Source: Stereocaulon alpinum
Taxonomy: Eukaryota; Ascomycota; Lecanoromycetes; Lecanorales; Stereocaulaceae
Length of the DNA stretch: 64,000 bases
Assembly: GCA_018257865.1 (NCBI GenBank)
Contig: JAEUBA010000079.1
Coordinates: 1 to 64,000, forward strand
Reading direction: 5' to 3'
Shown piece after piece: positions 1 to 10,622 of the stretch. Numbering within the stretch: the first letter of the stretch is position 1; every line of letters begins with the position of its first letter. Under the pieces are notes generated by a model, which saw nothing but the letters and a program-made list of their open reading frames with translations, had not been told where the DNA came from and made no database searches. A program made the position numbers and the translations under genes.

Positions 1-3000
1 TAGCGTACCTATAAGTATTAAACTAGTAGTATTAATAATATAACTAGATAGTATTACTATTATAGATACCTAAGTTATAGACTTAGATAAAAAGGTACTT
101 AATAAATAGACTTATATTCTAGATACTATATAGTTATCCTAACTTCTAGTTTACTAAGTTTTAGAGTCGGAGAGGTCTTATTTAGATTTACGAGAATTAA
201 TAGTAGTATAGCTACTTAAGCTATAGTAGAAGGACACTTTTATTACTAAGTAAGAATAGCGCTAAAGGTACGTAACTAAATTAAATAAGCTTTTAAAATA
301 GGGTATAAGCGAGGATAGACTACTATATTATAGCCTAGTAGTTTATATACTAAGCGACCTAGTAATAAAGGAAGAGATCCTTTATATAAATTATAATAAC
401 CTTAGTACTAAATACTTTAGTTATAAGCGTACTAAAGAAGGTATTAGGTCTAAATATTATTAGCCTAGTATAATAGGTAATATTAGAGAGTACGTTTATA
501 ATTACTTAAATTATTAAAGGGTATAAATATATTACTATAAGCTATATAGTAAACTAACCTTAATCCTATTAGGTAGTATAACGCCTTTCTATACTATAAT
601 AATAGACTTTATTATAGATATACCCCCTACTAAGGATATATATATAGGAAAAACTTATAATATAATCTTAGTCTTAGTAGATAAGCTTATAAAATATATA
701 ATATATATAATAACTATAAAAGACTTAATAGTAGATAGCTTAGTAGATATAATATAGAGGGAATTCCTCTTATTATAAGATATAATATAAGAATTAATTA
801 TAGATTAAAGCTCGCTATTTACTAGTAAGTTCTAGATAATACTTTACTAGTACTTAGGTATAAAGTATAAGCTTAGTACTACGTTCTACCCCTAGATAGA
901 TAGTTAGACTAAGAGGTAGAACTAAGTATTTAAATACTACCTATAAGTATACTATAACTATAAGTAGGATAATTAGCCGGAATTACTACTAATAGCGATA
1001 TTCGTATATAATAATAGTATATACGTAAGTACTAAGCGAACCCTATAAGACCTACTAATAGGCTATATAGTAGATCTAAGTAGTACTTTTAAGGGGAAAG
1101 TTTAAAAGGGGAGGCGCTACTTACTATAGAGCGAGTAGAATAGTTATATAAATTCTAATTATATTTAAAAGAGATATAGGAGTAAGCTACTAAGTAGTAA
1201 ATAAAGTACTATAATAGTAACTATAAAGCTATAACCTTTAAGGAGGGTAATAAAGTACTATTATAAAGTATAAATATATATACCTTACGCCTAAAGAAGA
1301 AGCTTAATTATAGATAACTAAGACTATTTAAGGTACTAGAGAAGATAGGTAAGTAAGCGTATAAATTAGAACTCCCTACTAAATATAATAGGATTTATTT
1401 AGTATTCTATATATTAATACTAAAGCCTTAGTATTTATAAGGTGATAACCTAAAGCCGTAAGTAATCCTTATTAATAAAGAAGAGGAATAGGAAGTTAAT
1501 AAGGTATTAGATAAAAGGACTAGTAATAGCTATCTTAAGTATTTTATTAAGTAGAAAGATACTTACCTTTATAAGGATTTATAGGAACTAGTTAAGTTTC
1601 TTAGTAATATAAAGGACTCTATTAGGGATTTCGAGTAAGTAAATAAGTAAGTAACTATAGTATAGTAAGACCCTAAGTTATAAGTAAATAAGAGATAAGG
1701 TAGGCTATAAAAGAGGGGATAGCTAGTAACTTAAAATAAGGCTTATAGGTAAATCTATTAGCCCTAAAGGGTATAACTACCTAATTATATAAAAAGTATA
1801 TATAAGAATTAAAAAGAGCCCTATAAGGTAAAAGCTAATTAGTAGTAGTAAATATTATAAGGAGAAAGTAGAGAGCTATAAGGCCTAAGTACTTAAGTAT
1901 AACTACCTAATATTAGTACGCCTAATCTATATAAGCCTAAATAGAGTAATAACTTACCCTAAATACTTAATCCTAAAGGGCTAGTAGGCGCCGCCGTAAG
2001 GTAGGTAAGGGGTAGAATAGGTATAGGTAGGGTAGGAGGTAGGGGATAGGTAATAATAAGTATAGCTATACTCGTTAACTAAGCTATATTAAGTATATAA
2101 AGCTAAATAATTCTTACCTTTCTAAGCCTAAAGGGCTACGCGTACTTCTAGGCTAGTAGTAGCCAAAAATATAGTAAGAGCGAATAAAGTAGGCGTAATA
2201 TTAGGTTTATAGGGGTACCCCCCCTATAAGTACCTACTATATTTACGTTAGTAGCTACCCTTACTTAGTTAAATATATATAGCGTCTAGGATCTAGGTAA
2301 TAGCTTATATATAATATAAGTAAGTATAAGTTATAGATACCTTAGTATAATTCCTTATATTCTCCCCCTCTTACTAGATACGGAATACTTACTAGGAGGG
2401 GTAGAGCCCTAGCCTAGTAGTAGTAGAGCTAGCGGAGCGGGAGGAGGAGGTAGTAGTAATATAAGAGCCCCTATAATAAGAGGCGGCTATAAGGTAGGAG
2501 AGGAGGTAGCCTTAGGTAAGATAGGAGGTAAGAAGGTAGCCTTAGTTAAGGGAGAAGCTACTATACCTACTATTAGCCTAACTTCGCGTTCTCCCTTACT
2601 TATTAGTTAATTACGTATATAGCGAAGGTAAAAAGCGCCCTAAAGGGCTATAGTAGTAAGGGGTTAACGGCGATAGTACTACTAATATTATTAGTATATT
2701 CCTTTTATAGTTACGTAAGTATTTAAGAGTTAAAAAGAAAGTAGTAGTCTAAGGCGGTATTAGGAGATTTATAAGATTACTATATTAAGCTATAATACTT
2801 AGCTAACTAAGATTAATACGCTAGATTTAAATACCTTAGTAAGTAAGCTACTCTACTACCGTAAGAATATTAAGCTATTATAGTAATACTACTAATACCG
2901 ACGCTTAATAATATATAAGGATTAGGAGATAAGTACTTACTATTATTAAAAGCTTAATATTACTTACTAGTAGAAAGAAGACTAGACGAATTACTATAAG

Positions 3001-3639
3001 GTTTAGTAAGTATAGAATACGCTACTACGCTCGCTACCTTAAAAGTAAAGTAATTCGCGAAACGCGCTACTATTCCGTAATACGCTACTACTTTATACTA
3101 AGTTATAATAACTACGTTACTAAGGTCGCAAGCTTTATAGATATTAGGCCTATAAGTAGTAATATTACTACTACTAGGGTTAACCTATAATAAGGCTTAG
3201 GGACTAAACCTCCTAAAGGGGAGGATAATTATAAGGCGGAAGGCGAATATTAGTACTAGGCCTAGTATACTTAGTAGGTTTCTAGTATATTAGGCGAAGT
3301 TCCTAATACGCTTAGTAAGCGGGCTTAGCTAAGGACTTAAAGAATCGCGTATACCTTAAATTCCTTCTTACCTCCTTAGTTATTAGCTCTACTAGTAATC
3401 TATAAATTATACTCGCACTTATCTATCTATTAACCCTATAATAGTAATTACGTACCTAGCCGCTACGTAGCTCTATATAAAAGAGGACTTACTACCTTAT
3501 AATAGACTAGAGGGTCGCTATTTCGGTAGCGAAATTAGGCTAGATCTTCGAGGCTTTTACCTAAAAATCTATTTTCTAAGCTATAGCTAATTATATTATA
3601 TTCTATTACTTCTACTACTATTATATAGCTTTTACCTAA
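1..3639 (+). mobile_element. RIP-degraded Ty3/gypsy (chromovirus-type) retrotransposon relic
   Basis: The stretch is AT-rich and almost free of the dinucleotides CA and TG, while CG, CC and CT persist; this is the pattern left when RIP turns CpA into TpA on both strands. Reading the plus strand through many stops, an integrase core is recognisable from about 550 to 1010: a first-Asp motif of the IDFI-IDIPP type near 602, an SSLFTSKF block near 820, and a TTFYP-IDSQTKRQNQ block near 870-915. About 1330-1430 matches the integrase C-terminal segment (a KLELPTKYNRI-like string followed by VFYI), and about 1480-1640 matches a chromodomain (EV-KVLD ... YF-IK-K followed by a LVKFL tail). This order is the 3' half of a chromovirus pol gene on the plus strand. 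Beyond 1.7 kb nothing could be named; it may hold LTR and other repeat debris. No intact ORF survives, so the element is dead. Confidence 0.85.
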
Positions 3640-4355
3640 TAGAGCTATTCTAGTACTACTAGTAGAGTTATTAGTAGAGCTATTCTAGCGCTACTAATAT
3701 TACTATTCTAGCGCTAGCAGTAGAGCTATTAGTATAATAGAGCTATTCTAGCGCTACTAATAGAGCTATTCTAGCGCTACTAATAGAGATATTCTAGTGC
3801 TACTAGTAGAGCTATTAGTAGAGCTATTCTAGCGCTACTAATATTACTATTCTAGCGCTGCTAATAGAGCTATTCTAGCGCTACTAATATTACTATTCTA
3901 GCGCTACTAGTAGAGCTATTAGTAGAGCTATTCTAGTACTACTAGTAGAGCTATTCTAGCGCTACTAATATTTCTATTCTAGTACTACTAGTAGAGCTAT
4001 TCTAGCGCTGCTAATAGAGCTATTCTAGCGCTACTAATAGAGCTATTCTAGCGCTACTAGTAGAGCTATTAGTAGAGCTACTAATATTACTATTATAGAG
4101 CTACTAATATTACTATTGTAGAGCTACTAATATTACTATTATAGGGCTACTAATATCGCTATTACAGAGCTGCTAATAACGCTATTATAGAGCTACTAAT
4201 AACGCTGTTATAGAGCTGCTAATAACGCTGTTATAGAGCTGCTAATAACGCTGTTATAGAGCTACTAATATCGCTGTTACAGAGCTGCTAACATTACTAT
4301 AGTAGAGCTGCTAGTAGAGCTCCTAGTATCGCTATTACAGAGCTGTTGCAGAGCT
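3640..4355. repeat. 23-bp tandem minisatellite with RIP gradient
   Basis: A 23-bp unit repeats through the whole interval; spacing was checked at 4201, 4224 and 4247, where the same heptamer recurs every 23 bases. Left-hand copies have the form tagagctattctagcgctac with nearly all CA/TG lost. Copies from about 4140 on regain them (gctgttacag, gagctgctaaca, gagctgttgcagagctgcaa). The unit is not a multiple of three, so it is unlikely to be coding. It ends abruptly at ordinary genic DNA. Confidence 0.9.
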
Positions 4356-4791
4356 GCAAGCGGCCCAAAAATTTTGATAGTTGAGTCACGTGATGGAATA
4401 TCCTTGGCGACAAATCATAGCCAATCATTCGGCAAAAGCTTAAAGTCGTCCAATACTATATAGAAGACTGACAAGAATACGCGTTACCTGAACCCCGGTT
4501 TCTCACCCTCCCTCGCCTCCCTGCCAGCCTGCATCCTTTTGAGGCAGAGCGATACTCGTGTCACGTGTCAGGTCACTTGTCGACTTCGTCCATGCAAACA
4601 ATAATTAATGCAAACAATAATTAATGCAAGTCTGATGATTAAGCGCCTGCCGTGTCTGTAAGTCTTAACCTCAGAGATACGCACCCAAGCGTGACGCCAC
4701 GTCGACTGGCCCGCCCATTCACTGCCACTGGACTCAATAATGCTTCATTCTTATCTCCAACGTCTGTGGTCAGCCTACCACGAGTAGAAAT
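4356..4791. other. Intergenic junction between RIP block and genic DNA
   Basis: Base composition returns to normal at about 4360. No gene is supported here. There is a CACGTG E-box-like palindrome at about 4387, another CACGTG at about 4562, and a short tandem repeat listed separately. Confidence 0.6.
4592..4628. repeat. 16-bp direct repeat, two copies plus partial
   Basis: The unit atgcaaacaataatta starts at 4592 and 4608, with a partial third copy at 4624. It is AT-rich and lies upstream of a weakly supported ORF. Confidence 0.85.
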
Positions 4792-4825
4792 TATGGAAAG
4801 GGGTCATAATATTGTCTATATTGTG

Positions 4826-5044
4826 CTAGATGGGGTCAAGATATCGATCTTGAATACCAAGCCAACCCCCACAGCCATTGCCATCGACGATGCCAGTGCA
4901 TGTGCCGTCCTTCACGAACGCAACACTGTTGAATGCGTTGTCGAGGTCATTGACCGTTGCCAAGTATCTGTCTTCCTGCGCCATTTGCGGTTCAGATGCT
5001 GTTATGATGAATTCCTTCCGATAACAACGGGTGGCTTTACTCAT
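4826..5044 (-). CDS. Possible small hypothetical protein (72 codons)
   Basis: An ATG-initiated minus-strand ORF with a cysteine/glycine-rich C-terminus (GCGGWLGIQ and DRYLDPI). The ATG is preceded by CAG on the minus strand, which could be a splice acceptor, so this may be the last exon of a longer gene; no upstream exon could be defined. The opposite strand is also open: a plus-strand frame from an ATG at 4793 to 5143 would give 117 residues. I do not recognise either product. It lies next to the RIP block, where small secreted proteins often occur, but no signal peptide is visible. The choice of strand is uncertain. Confidence 0.25.
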   Translation of the reverse strand: MSKATRCYRKEFIITASEPQMAQEDRYLATVNDLDNAFNSVAFVKDGTCTGIVDGNGCGGWLGIQDRYLDPI

Positions 5045-5342
5045 CTGTGGTCTATTACCAGGGCAGCAGGCAACGCTGCAAAGTCAGTCTCATGCACTTG
5101 GGACGCTGATGGCGCTTTCGTCCTCGCTCATGCCCTTGAATGACTATGAATCAACGTCTGCCATTGGCGTGTAATCTATTTTACTTGAATCCGAGAGACA
5201 TGATTTTAGCCGCGAGACCTGACAGCACAGTAGTTTGCTCCAGAGTGAGACTGAGCAGCTCGGTATGCACCGCACGTCCCTTTTGCGACTAGGCGCCTCA
5301 ACACGGACGTGACTCCATCACGAGTGTCTCACAAAGGCAAGA

Positions 5343-5348
5343 TATAAA
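5343..5348 (+). promoter_or_regulatory. Putative TATA box of the modular secreted protein gene
   Basis: TATAAA lies about 78 bases upstream of the ATG at 5426, a plausible distance for a fungal core promoter. The call rests on motif and position only. Confidence 0.35.
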
Positions 5349-5425
5349 CCGTTCATCAGTGCATCTGCACAGGGTACAATCGCTCTCATGATTCCCACGG
5401 AACTCTTATAGCTTGTCCAATTCTA

Positions 5426-7419
5426 ATGGAGCTTCTCAAGATCTCGCAATATGCCATTCTACTCGGACTATCCATATCTGCTTCCTCCGCAGTCGTTGCT
5501 ATACCAAGCTCTCCAATATCAAGCATTCCGTCTCCTTCCAGCGTAGAGGAAAGCACTGTCTTCCCCCGAACCATCGTACCGTCCTGCGCATTACAGAATG
5601 CATCGACATCTCATGATGACGCAATCTCAAAGTAAATATAGCCCTCCCTTCACGTTCAAATGAAGAACAGTCCCATCAACTATGTCAACAACACCCAAGT
5701 GACCAACTCTCTTACAGTGCTCTACCCCTAGCCCCATTCATCCAACGGATCCCCGACAGTTCTATATCGGTCAACTTCAACAGCTACAAACGACCAATAC
5801 CATGGCGTGACGTGATCGAATGCCTTTCAATGGCAGAGTCCGTGGCGGAGATGTTCCCGTATGGCACGCCTATCCACAAGAGTCAGCTCCAGTATGTTCA
5901 CGGAATTGTGAAACTTGAACTTAACCCAACCGGCCAAATGACATGGAGTACCTGGAAAGTCGCCATATGGGGAATGAGGACCTTTTCTATGAGTTATCGA
6001 TCCTTGGAGTCGGCCTTTGAAATCCAAAAGAACGGCAGCGAGACGGGTAAAGGGATCCTGGCATTAATCACTACCTCGCAGCCTGGGGATCAATCGCCAG
6101 CTCTAGTCGCCCGGACTGTTCCGTCGTCCAACGCCTTACAAAACGTATCTTCAAGTACCAATGGATTGCAAATTGTTCCACCACCAAACTCCGCGTCCAC
6201 CAATACCCTGCAGGATAATTCGACAAGCATCAACGGCACAATATCCGCAACTCCAGAGTAAGTATGTTCCACCACCCACATATCATATATATCAATAATC
6301 CAATGTTATTCTTAGCGAGCTACCTCCGAATCCGTTCGTCTTAAAGATACCTGGAACAGACGTATCTGTGACCTTCTCTAACTACGGGAGGAAGATACAT
6401 ATCAATGATGCAAGACAATGTATAGCGCAAGCTGTCAGCGAGGGGATAAGGCAGATTACGGCAGGGCACAGTCCGGACCCTGTCAAGGATGTGCTTCGCT
6501 ACAACTCTGGAGCCACTCTTGTGCTCTACCCAACTCCTAAGCTGTCGTGGGATATATGGGGAATCGCCGTACACGGCATATTAGCATTCGTCGAGACATA
6601 CGAAGCTGTGGAATTCATATTTGACATCAAGAAGGGTTCTGCGGAGGGTCTGGGAACTGGATATCTAGCTTTGACGAGTCAAGACCACTTCAACGGTCAC
6701 TTGCCGATTACCGCCTCCCCGGGTCTTACGTTTCGCACACTCGAAGTCAATTCGACGAGCATGGCCAAAATGATCCCGCCATTTCCCTCCAAGTAAGTAA
6801 GTACGTGTCTTTGAACATCTCACAACTAGCACATAGAACCTGACCTGACTCTACTTCAGCCCGCTACCCCCAGGAACCTCATTCAGTTTCAGAGTACCTG
6901 GGACCGATATGTTTGTAGATTTCTCCAACTACGGTCCAAAACTACCCATCCTAGACATGTACGAAACCATCACAACCGCTGTGGCTGAGGTGCTATGGGA
7001 GGTTCGGAACGGTCACGGTGACGATGCCATTGAGAGAATGCTCGAGTACAGCTCAGGCAGTGCAAGACTTCGAGTTCACCCAGTTTCAATGACATGGTCA
7101 TTGTGGGCGACGGCCATGGAAGGCATAAAGTTGTTCATTTTCAGCTACGAACCTGTATCCCTGAATTTTGGTGTGTCGTTCCGTGGTTACGGAATTGGAT
7201 TTGGTCTCATTTCTCGATCCATCGAACGCTTGCCAGCTGTTGCCGTTCCAAGTTTGACATCTCGCACGTTACAAGATGGAATGCCGAGTATCAACGGGAC
7301 AAACTCGACGTCCCTAAAGTAAGTATCTAATACCATCTTATTAATAGAACACGGAAGGCTGACTACCCTCAAGCGTACTCCCGCCGAACCCATCCGTGTT
7401 ACCAACCGGGGATAAATAA
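5426..7419 (+). CDS. Secreted protein made of tandem exon-encoded modules
   Basis: Proposed exons are 5426-5631, 5718-6257, 6316-6792, 6860-7318 and 7374-7419 (575 aa). Exon 1 encodes a signal peptide (MELLKISQYAILLGLSISAS) and a Ser/Pro linker. Exons 2, 3 and 4 each encode one homologous module of roughly 110-130 residues plus a Ser/Thr/Asn-rich tail with NST/NGT sequons. Each module opens with an LPP...P motif, then (I/V)PGTD or IPD, FSNYG or FNSYK, a short helix, S(G)...L...P, a W..W..A..G core and a YE.(V/A) strand. Every intron is phase 2 and starts GTAAxT, and every internal exon length is a multiple of three. The fifth exon begins like another module but stops after 15 codons. I know of similar uncharacterised secreted fungal proteins but no named function; I infer an extracellular or cell-surface role. 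Module boundaries are well supported by mutual alignment; the last exon is less certain. Confidence 0.75.
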
Positions 7420-7803
7420 CCTCTTCGTCATCGTCTCAAGTCACGGGCGGCCGCTAGCTGAACACGGCGCATTCCTCTGCCTCGTCATAGCTGCCTCCGA
7501 AGCCCAGTTCCACATTGCGCACGGCTCTCCGCAGACGCCCATGGCCCGTGATTAGAAATATTACGATGATGCAGATATAGACCAGTCACTCTTCCCGGGG
7601 CCTGGAATGAACTGGCAACTTTGGCAGGGGGGAATACAAGGTCTTTTGGCGTTCTTACACGCATACGACGTGATCGAATTTTTTTCAAGATTGAGCAGAA
7701 TGGCGCTGAAGTCGGATTTGGAACCCTGCGTTTGTGTTGTGTGCCACCTCGATCTCCGGGTCAGGCGCTAGCATTAACATCCCCCAACTTCTCTGATCCG
7801 TGA
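7420..7803 (+). pseudogene. Decayed fourth module of the adjacent secreted protein gene
   Basis: Downstream of the stop at 7417-7419 the module homology continues in another frame. A segment NLFVIVSSHGRPLAE aligns with the SVTFSNYGRKIHIND part of module 2. After a TAG codon at about 7552 the same frame gives GMNWQLWQGGIQGLLAF and AYDVIEFFFKI, matching SWDIWGIAVHGILAF and YEAVEFIFDI. At least one frameshift (near 7411-7420) and one nonsense codon are therefore needed to disable it. The copy seems to have been an extra exon module that was lost from the protein. Confidence 0.75.
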
Positions 7804-8486
7804 CTGGACGTCAAGCTGGTGGTTGGATTCCTCGAAGTTCTACGTACATAGAGTAATTGATTTGGTCTCTGTTGAAGAGACAGCAGACATGTTCCAACAG
7901 AGCTATGTTCACGCCTCTGTTGAAGAGTAGCTCGCAAGAGCATATTCGCATATAGGTAATGACCGTGTTTGCAAGCCCATGCATGACCTGCCAACCTAAC
8001 AACCGCACTGGTAGATCAACAAATATCAACGCTTCGTCTCACCAGAGACCATGAGACAGGCTTGTTTCCACTAGTTGAGAAGTTAGAAGCCATGTCTCAC
8101 TCCACGATGCTGTAACAAGCCAAGTTCTTCGTGGCTCAGGCAAGGCTCCGAAGCCAGAGAGGCACCAGGACTTTTCTCAAGGCCATCCCCAGATAGCATG
8201 AGTGGGGCCCTAAAGGTCGAGATACAGCCTGGCTCCTCATACCGTGGATTCGCTATAATACAGACGCCTCACAAGGGGAGAGATTACACGGCAACCGAGA
8301 TGGGAGCCAAGCCGTATCTCGAGCGTAGGGCCGCTTTCATGCTCTCAGAGGATGGCATTGAAAGAATTTCCAGAGGCCTCTCTGGCACCCTAGACATTGA
8401 CAGTCACGTTAACTCGCATAGCGTTTCCAAATTCGGATTGGGAGGAAGAGGGGCGCGTTACAAAGTAGCCGATCCACATCCATGCC
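7804..8486. other. Intergenic, no gene supported
   Basis: Only short overlapping frames are present. A dodecamer (tctgttgaagag) occurs twice, near 7868 and 7917. A 109-codon plus-strand frame at 8198-8527 overlaps the end of the RNase III-like gene and resembles nothing known to me. Confidence 0.5.
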
Positions 8487-8998
8487 TCAAGAGGGCACCA
8501 AGCCCAGGTTGGTCATCATCCTTTTGACAGCCTCGAGGCCACCATCGAGCCACACACCTCCAATTATTGCTTCCAAGGTGGCAGTCATTTGCGTAGTCAT
8601 GACTTGACGGCCCTGCGCTCTAGTATTGAGGCAGACAAAGTTGTCCAGCCCATGTGCCCGAGCTATTCTATCAAGGTTCGCATTGACAGGAACATCCTGC
8701 ATGATCGCTGCTGCTTGCCCTATTATCGTCAGTCAGAACAGTTTTTTTTTAAAGTGACAGCAGTGTACGGACCTCGGGTTCCAGCTCCGCCATACCAGTC
8801 ATCTAATAGTGCAACATGGAGAACAGCGTCCCCAAGCATGGCCAAGCGTTTGTTGCCATCCAGGAAAAGACGGCTTCCAGCGGAAATCACGCCAGAGCCG
8901 GCAGGTTGAAGAGCCTCCCACAGGATGAGTGGGTCATTGAAATTGTAGCCGATGACATTCTCGACTCCTTGGATCTTTGACGCCTGTGTAGTCGCCAT
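8487..8998 (-). CDS. RNase III-like single-domain protein A (active site altered)
   Basis: Two exons, 8998-8773 and 8719-8487, joined in phase 1 by a 53-bp intron (GTCCGT donor, AATAG acceptor), give 152 aa. The protein consists of one RNase III fold: the YNFNDPLILWEAL helix, the signature region LAMLGDAVL (residues 52-60), and the second acidic helix TATLEAIIGGVWLDGG (121-136). In classical RNase III the signature is LEFLGDA and the second motif is ADxxEA. Here the signature Glu is Ala53 and the second-motif Asp is Ala122; Asp57 and Glu125 remain. There is no dsRNA-binding domain. A catalytically weakened or structural role is inferred. The ATG at 8998 was chosen because it matches the start of its paralogue; an upstream in-frame ATG at 9070 exists. 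The paralogue lies 1.6 kb away on the same strand. Confidence 0.75.
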
Positions 8999-10042
8999 GG
9001 CAGAAGCTGCAGTTGGAGTCGGGGCGATCGTACTTGCAGTAGCCCGGCAAGCAATTTGTGCTAGTACCAAAGGTATGGATGGAGCTGAAGAGTTAATAGA
9101 CCGTAGCTGGAAGCGTAGACCTTATCTGCTGAGAAGCCGCTCTAGTGCTCAAAGTAGGTGCGTTGGGGGAATGCAGAGGCGGGGCCGGGACGATGTCTGT
9201 CCTTGCATGAAGAGTATTATAGACAGGACAAGCTTGGCACCTTGACCGATCTGGCCTACTTGTTGGCGAATCCTATTGCTTCAAACCCACTTAGCTAGAA
9301 GCAAGACCTCAGATCTGGCCTCCACGTATCAGAATGGGAGTAAGAAGGCGATAGAGCCATAACCGCTAGTACTAAGTTTCCTCAGGGTAGCTTGGTGGAC
9401 CTTGAGACCTAAGTTCTAAGCCCGCCGTCTCACCTAAACCTCAACACACCGTACAGACACCTCCTCATCGCCTTTCAAGTTTAGAACAAGTTCAATGCCG
9501 GAACTTGCTCCGCTAACAAAGTTCGACTATGGATCAAGAGTAAGATCAGGCATTTTGGTGATCATGGTAAAGTATGTACATTCGATATGGGCATCGACAT
9601 TGCCATCGCTATTCTGAATCATGTCTCAGCTCGGAGTATATGACATGTCTCGCGTTACCGTTAGCTTGAGACTATCATCCCTAGAATTTTCACATTTACC
9701 GCGCAGTACTTTTGGCAAAGCTCGCCAATGGCGCTCGCCAGATTTGTTTATTTGATTGCTTTTGGATCGGGCTTTCCACCCCTGCCACAAAAGATGACGC
9801 AGATACCAGACTGAGCCTCTAGCAGCCGGTGTATCGTCGATTTCCGTGTCTGACGCACTATATGAAACGGCATGGATCATTTGGGATGCAATATAGTGTC
9901 TGCGAAAGGCCGGGTGTGTAGATAGACGAGGCTTAGTCTTGTCGGAAGCATCAGGACATGAGTGGAAAGGAGGGTATACTAAGAGACAGTAGCTCCTTGC
10001 GTATCGGAATCCTCGGTAGCTCAATGGACCGTGAGAAGTGTA
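8999..10042. other. Intergenic, no gene supported
   Basis: The region upstream of RNase III-like gene A. A 149-codon minus-strand frame (9626-10075) begins inside the terminal inverted repeat of the neighbouring element and has no recognisable domain, so I do not call it a gene. Confidence 0.5.
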
Positions 10043-10544
10043 TCCCCTTAACCGGCAAGAAGTCACACCCCCCAAATCTAAACCCGATTAGGTGCTAAAA
10101 CATGTATAGATACCGACCTCCGGCGCTAGTCCTCGATTTTTAGCGCTAAATCAAGAAAGTAAATAATAATTATGCAATGTATAGATATTTCAATTGTGCA
10201 GCAATTCCTACCAAAATTAATATATATAGCTATTGCCATCTTAATTTGTCACCGCCGGATTATCTAGCTAAAAGTATAAAGTCTGCCCTAGGGGCAAAGC
10301 TTGCAAATCAGACGCTTTTTACCCTAAGAGTCGATATCTAAGTACCCTGAAACTGTCCCTGAACCTAGGCCCTGTGGCCCTAAAGATACCGCCTTATTGC
10401 GGTGCTAACCCGCTGTAGTAGCTGGTTTAGGCGCCTTATTTAGGGACCACCCGCCCTGAAAATTATAATGGCACTCCTCAGGAGCATACACAGCCCTATA
10501 GGGCTTAGTTCCCGCAGGGTGTGACTTCTTGCCGGTCAAGGGGA
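10043..10544. mobile_element. TIR element / MITE with TA target-site duplication
   Basis: The left end (10043-10070) and the reverse complement of the right end (10517-10544) share 27 of 28 bases, beginning TCCCCTT(A/G)ACCGGCAAG. Both ends are flanked directly by TA (10041-10042 and 10545-10546), the target-site duplication typical of Tc1/mariner elements. The 502-bp interior is partly AT-rich and encodes no transposase, so this is a non-autonomous element. It lies between the two RNase III-like paralogues. Confidence 0.85.
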
Positions 10545-10622
10545 TAGGCCACTCGTCTCATATGGTGTGGACAAGCTTTTGTTTCTCCCCGATACCTTAC
10601 GATGAACGCAACTGCTTGCAAT

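Noticed and set aside
1..4360. Possible centromere, origin or CRISPR-like array because of AT-rich repeats
   Set aside because: The missing CA/TG dinucleotides and readable integrase explain the composition by RIP; the 23-bp units are head to tail without unique spacers.
4652..5143. 163-codon plus-strand frame beside the RIP block
   Set aside because: It starts with GTG; the first ATG (4793) leaves 117 codons, and the opposite strand is equally open, so the strand could not be decided.
8198..8527. 109-codon plus-strand frame
   Set aside because: It overlaps the 3' end of the RNase III-like gene A on the other strand, with no recognisable content.
9626..10075. 149-codon minus-strand frame near the MITE
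   Set aside because: It begins inside the terminal inverted repeat, has no recognisable domain and no splice context; it looks like chance openness.
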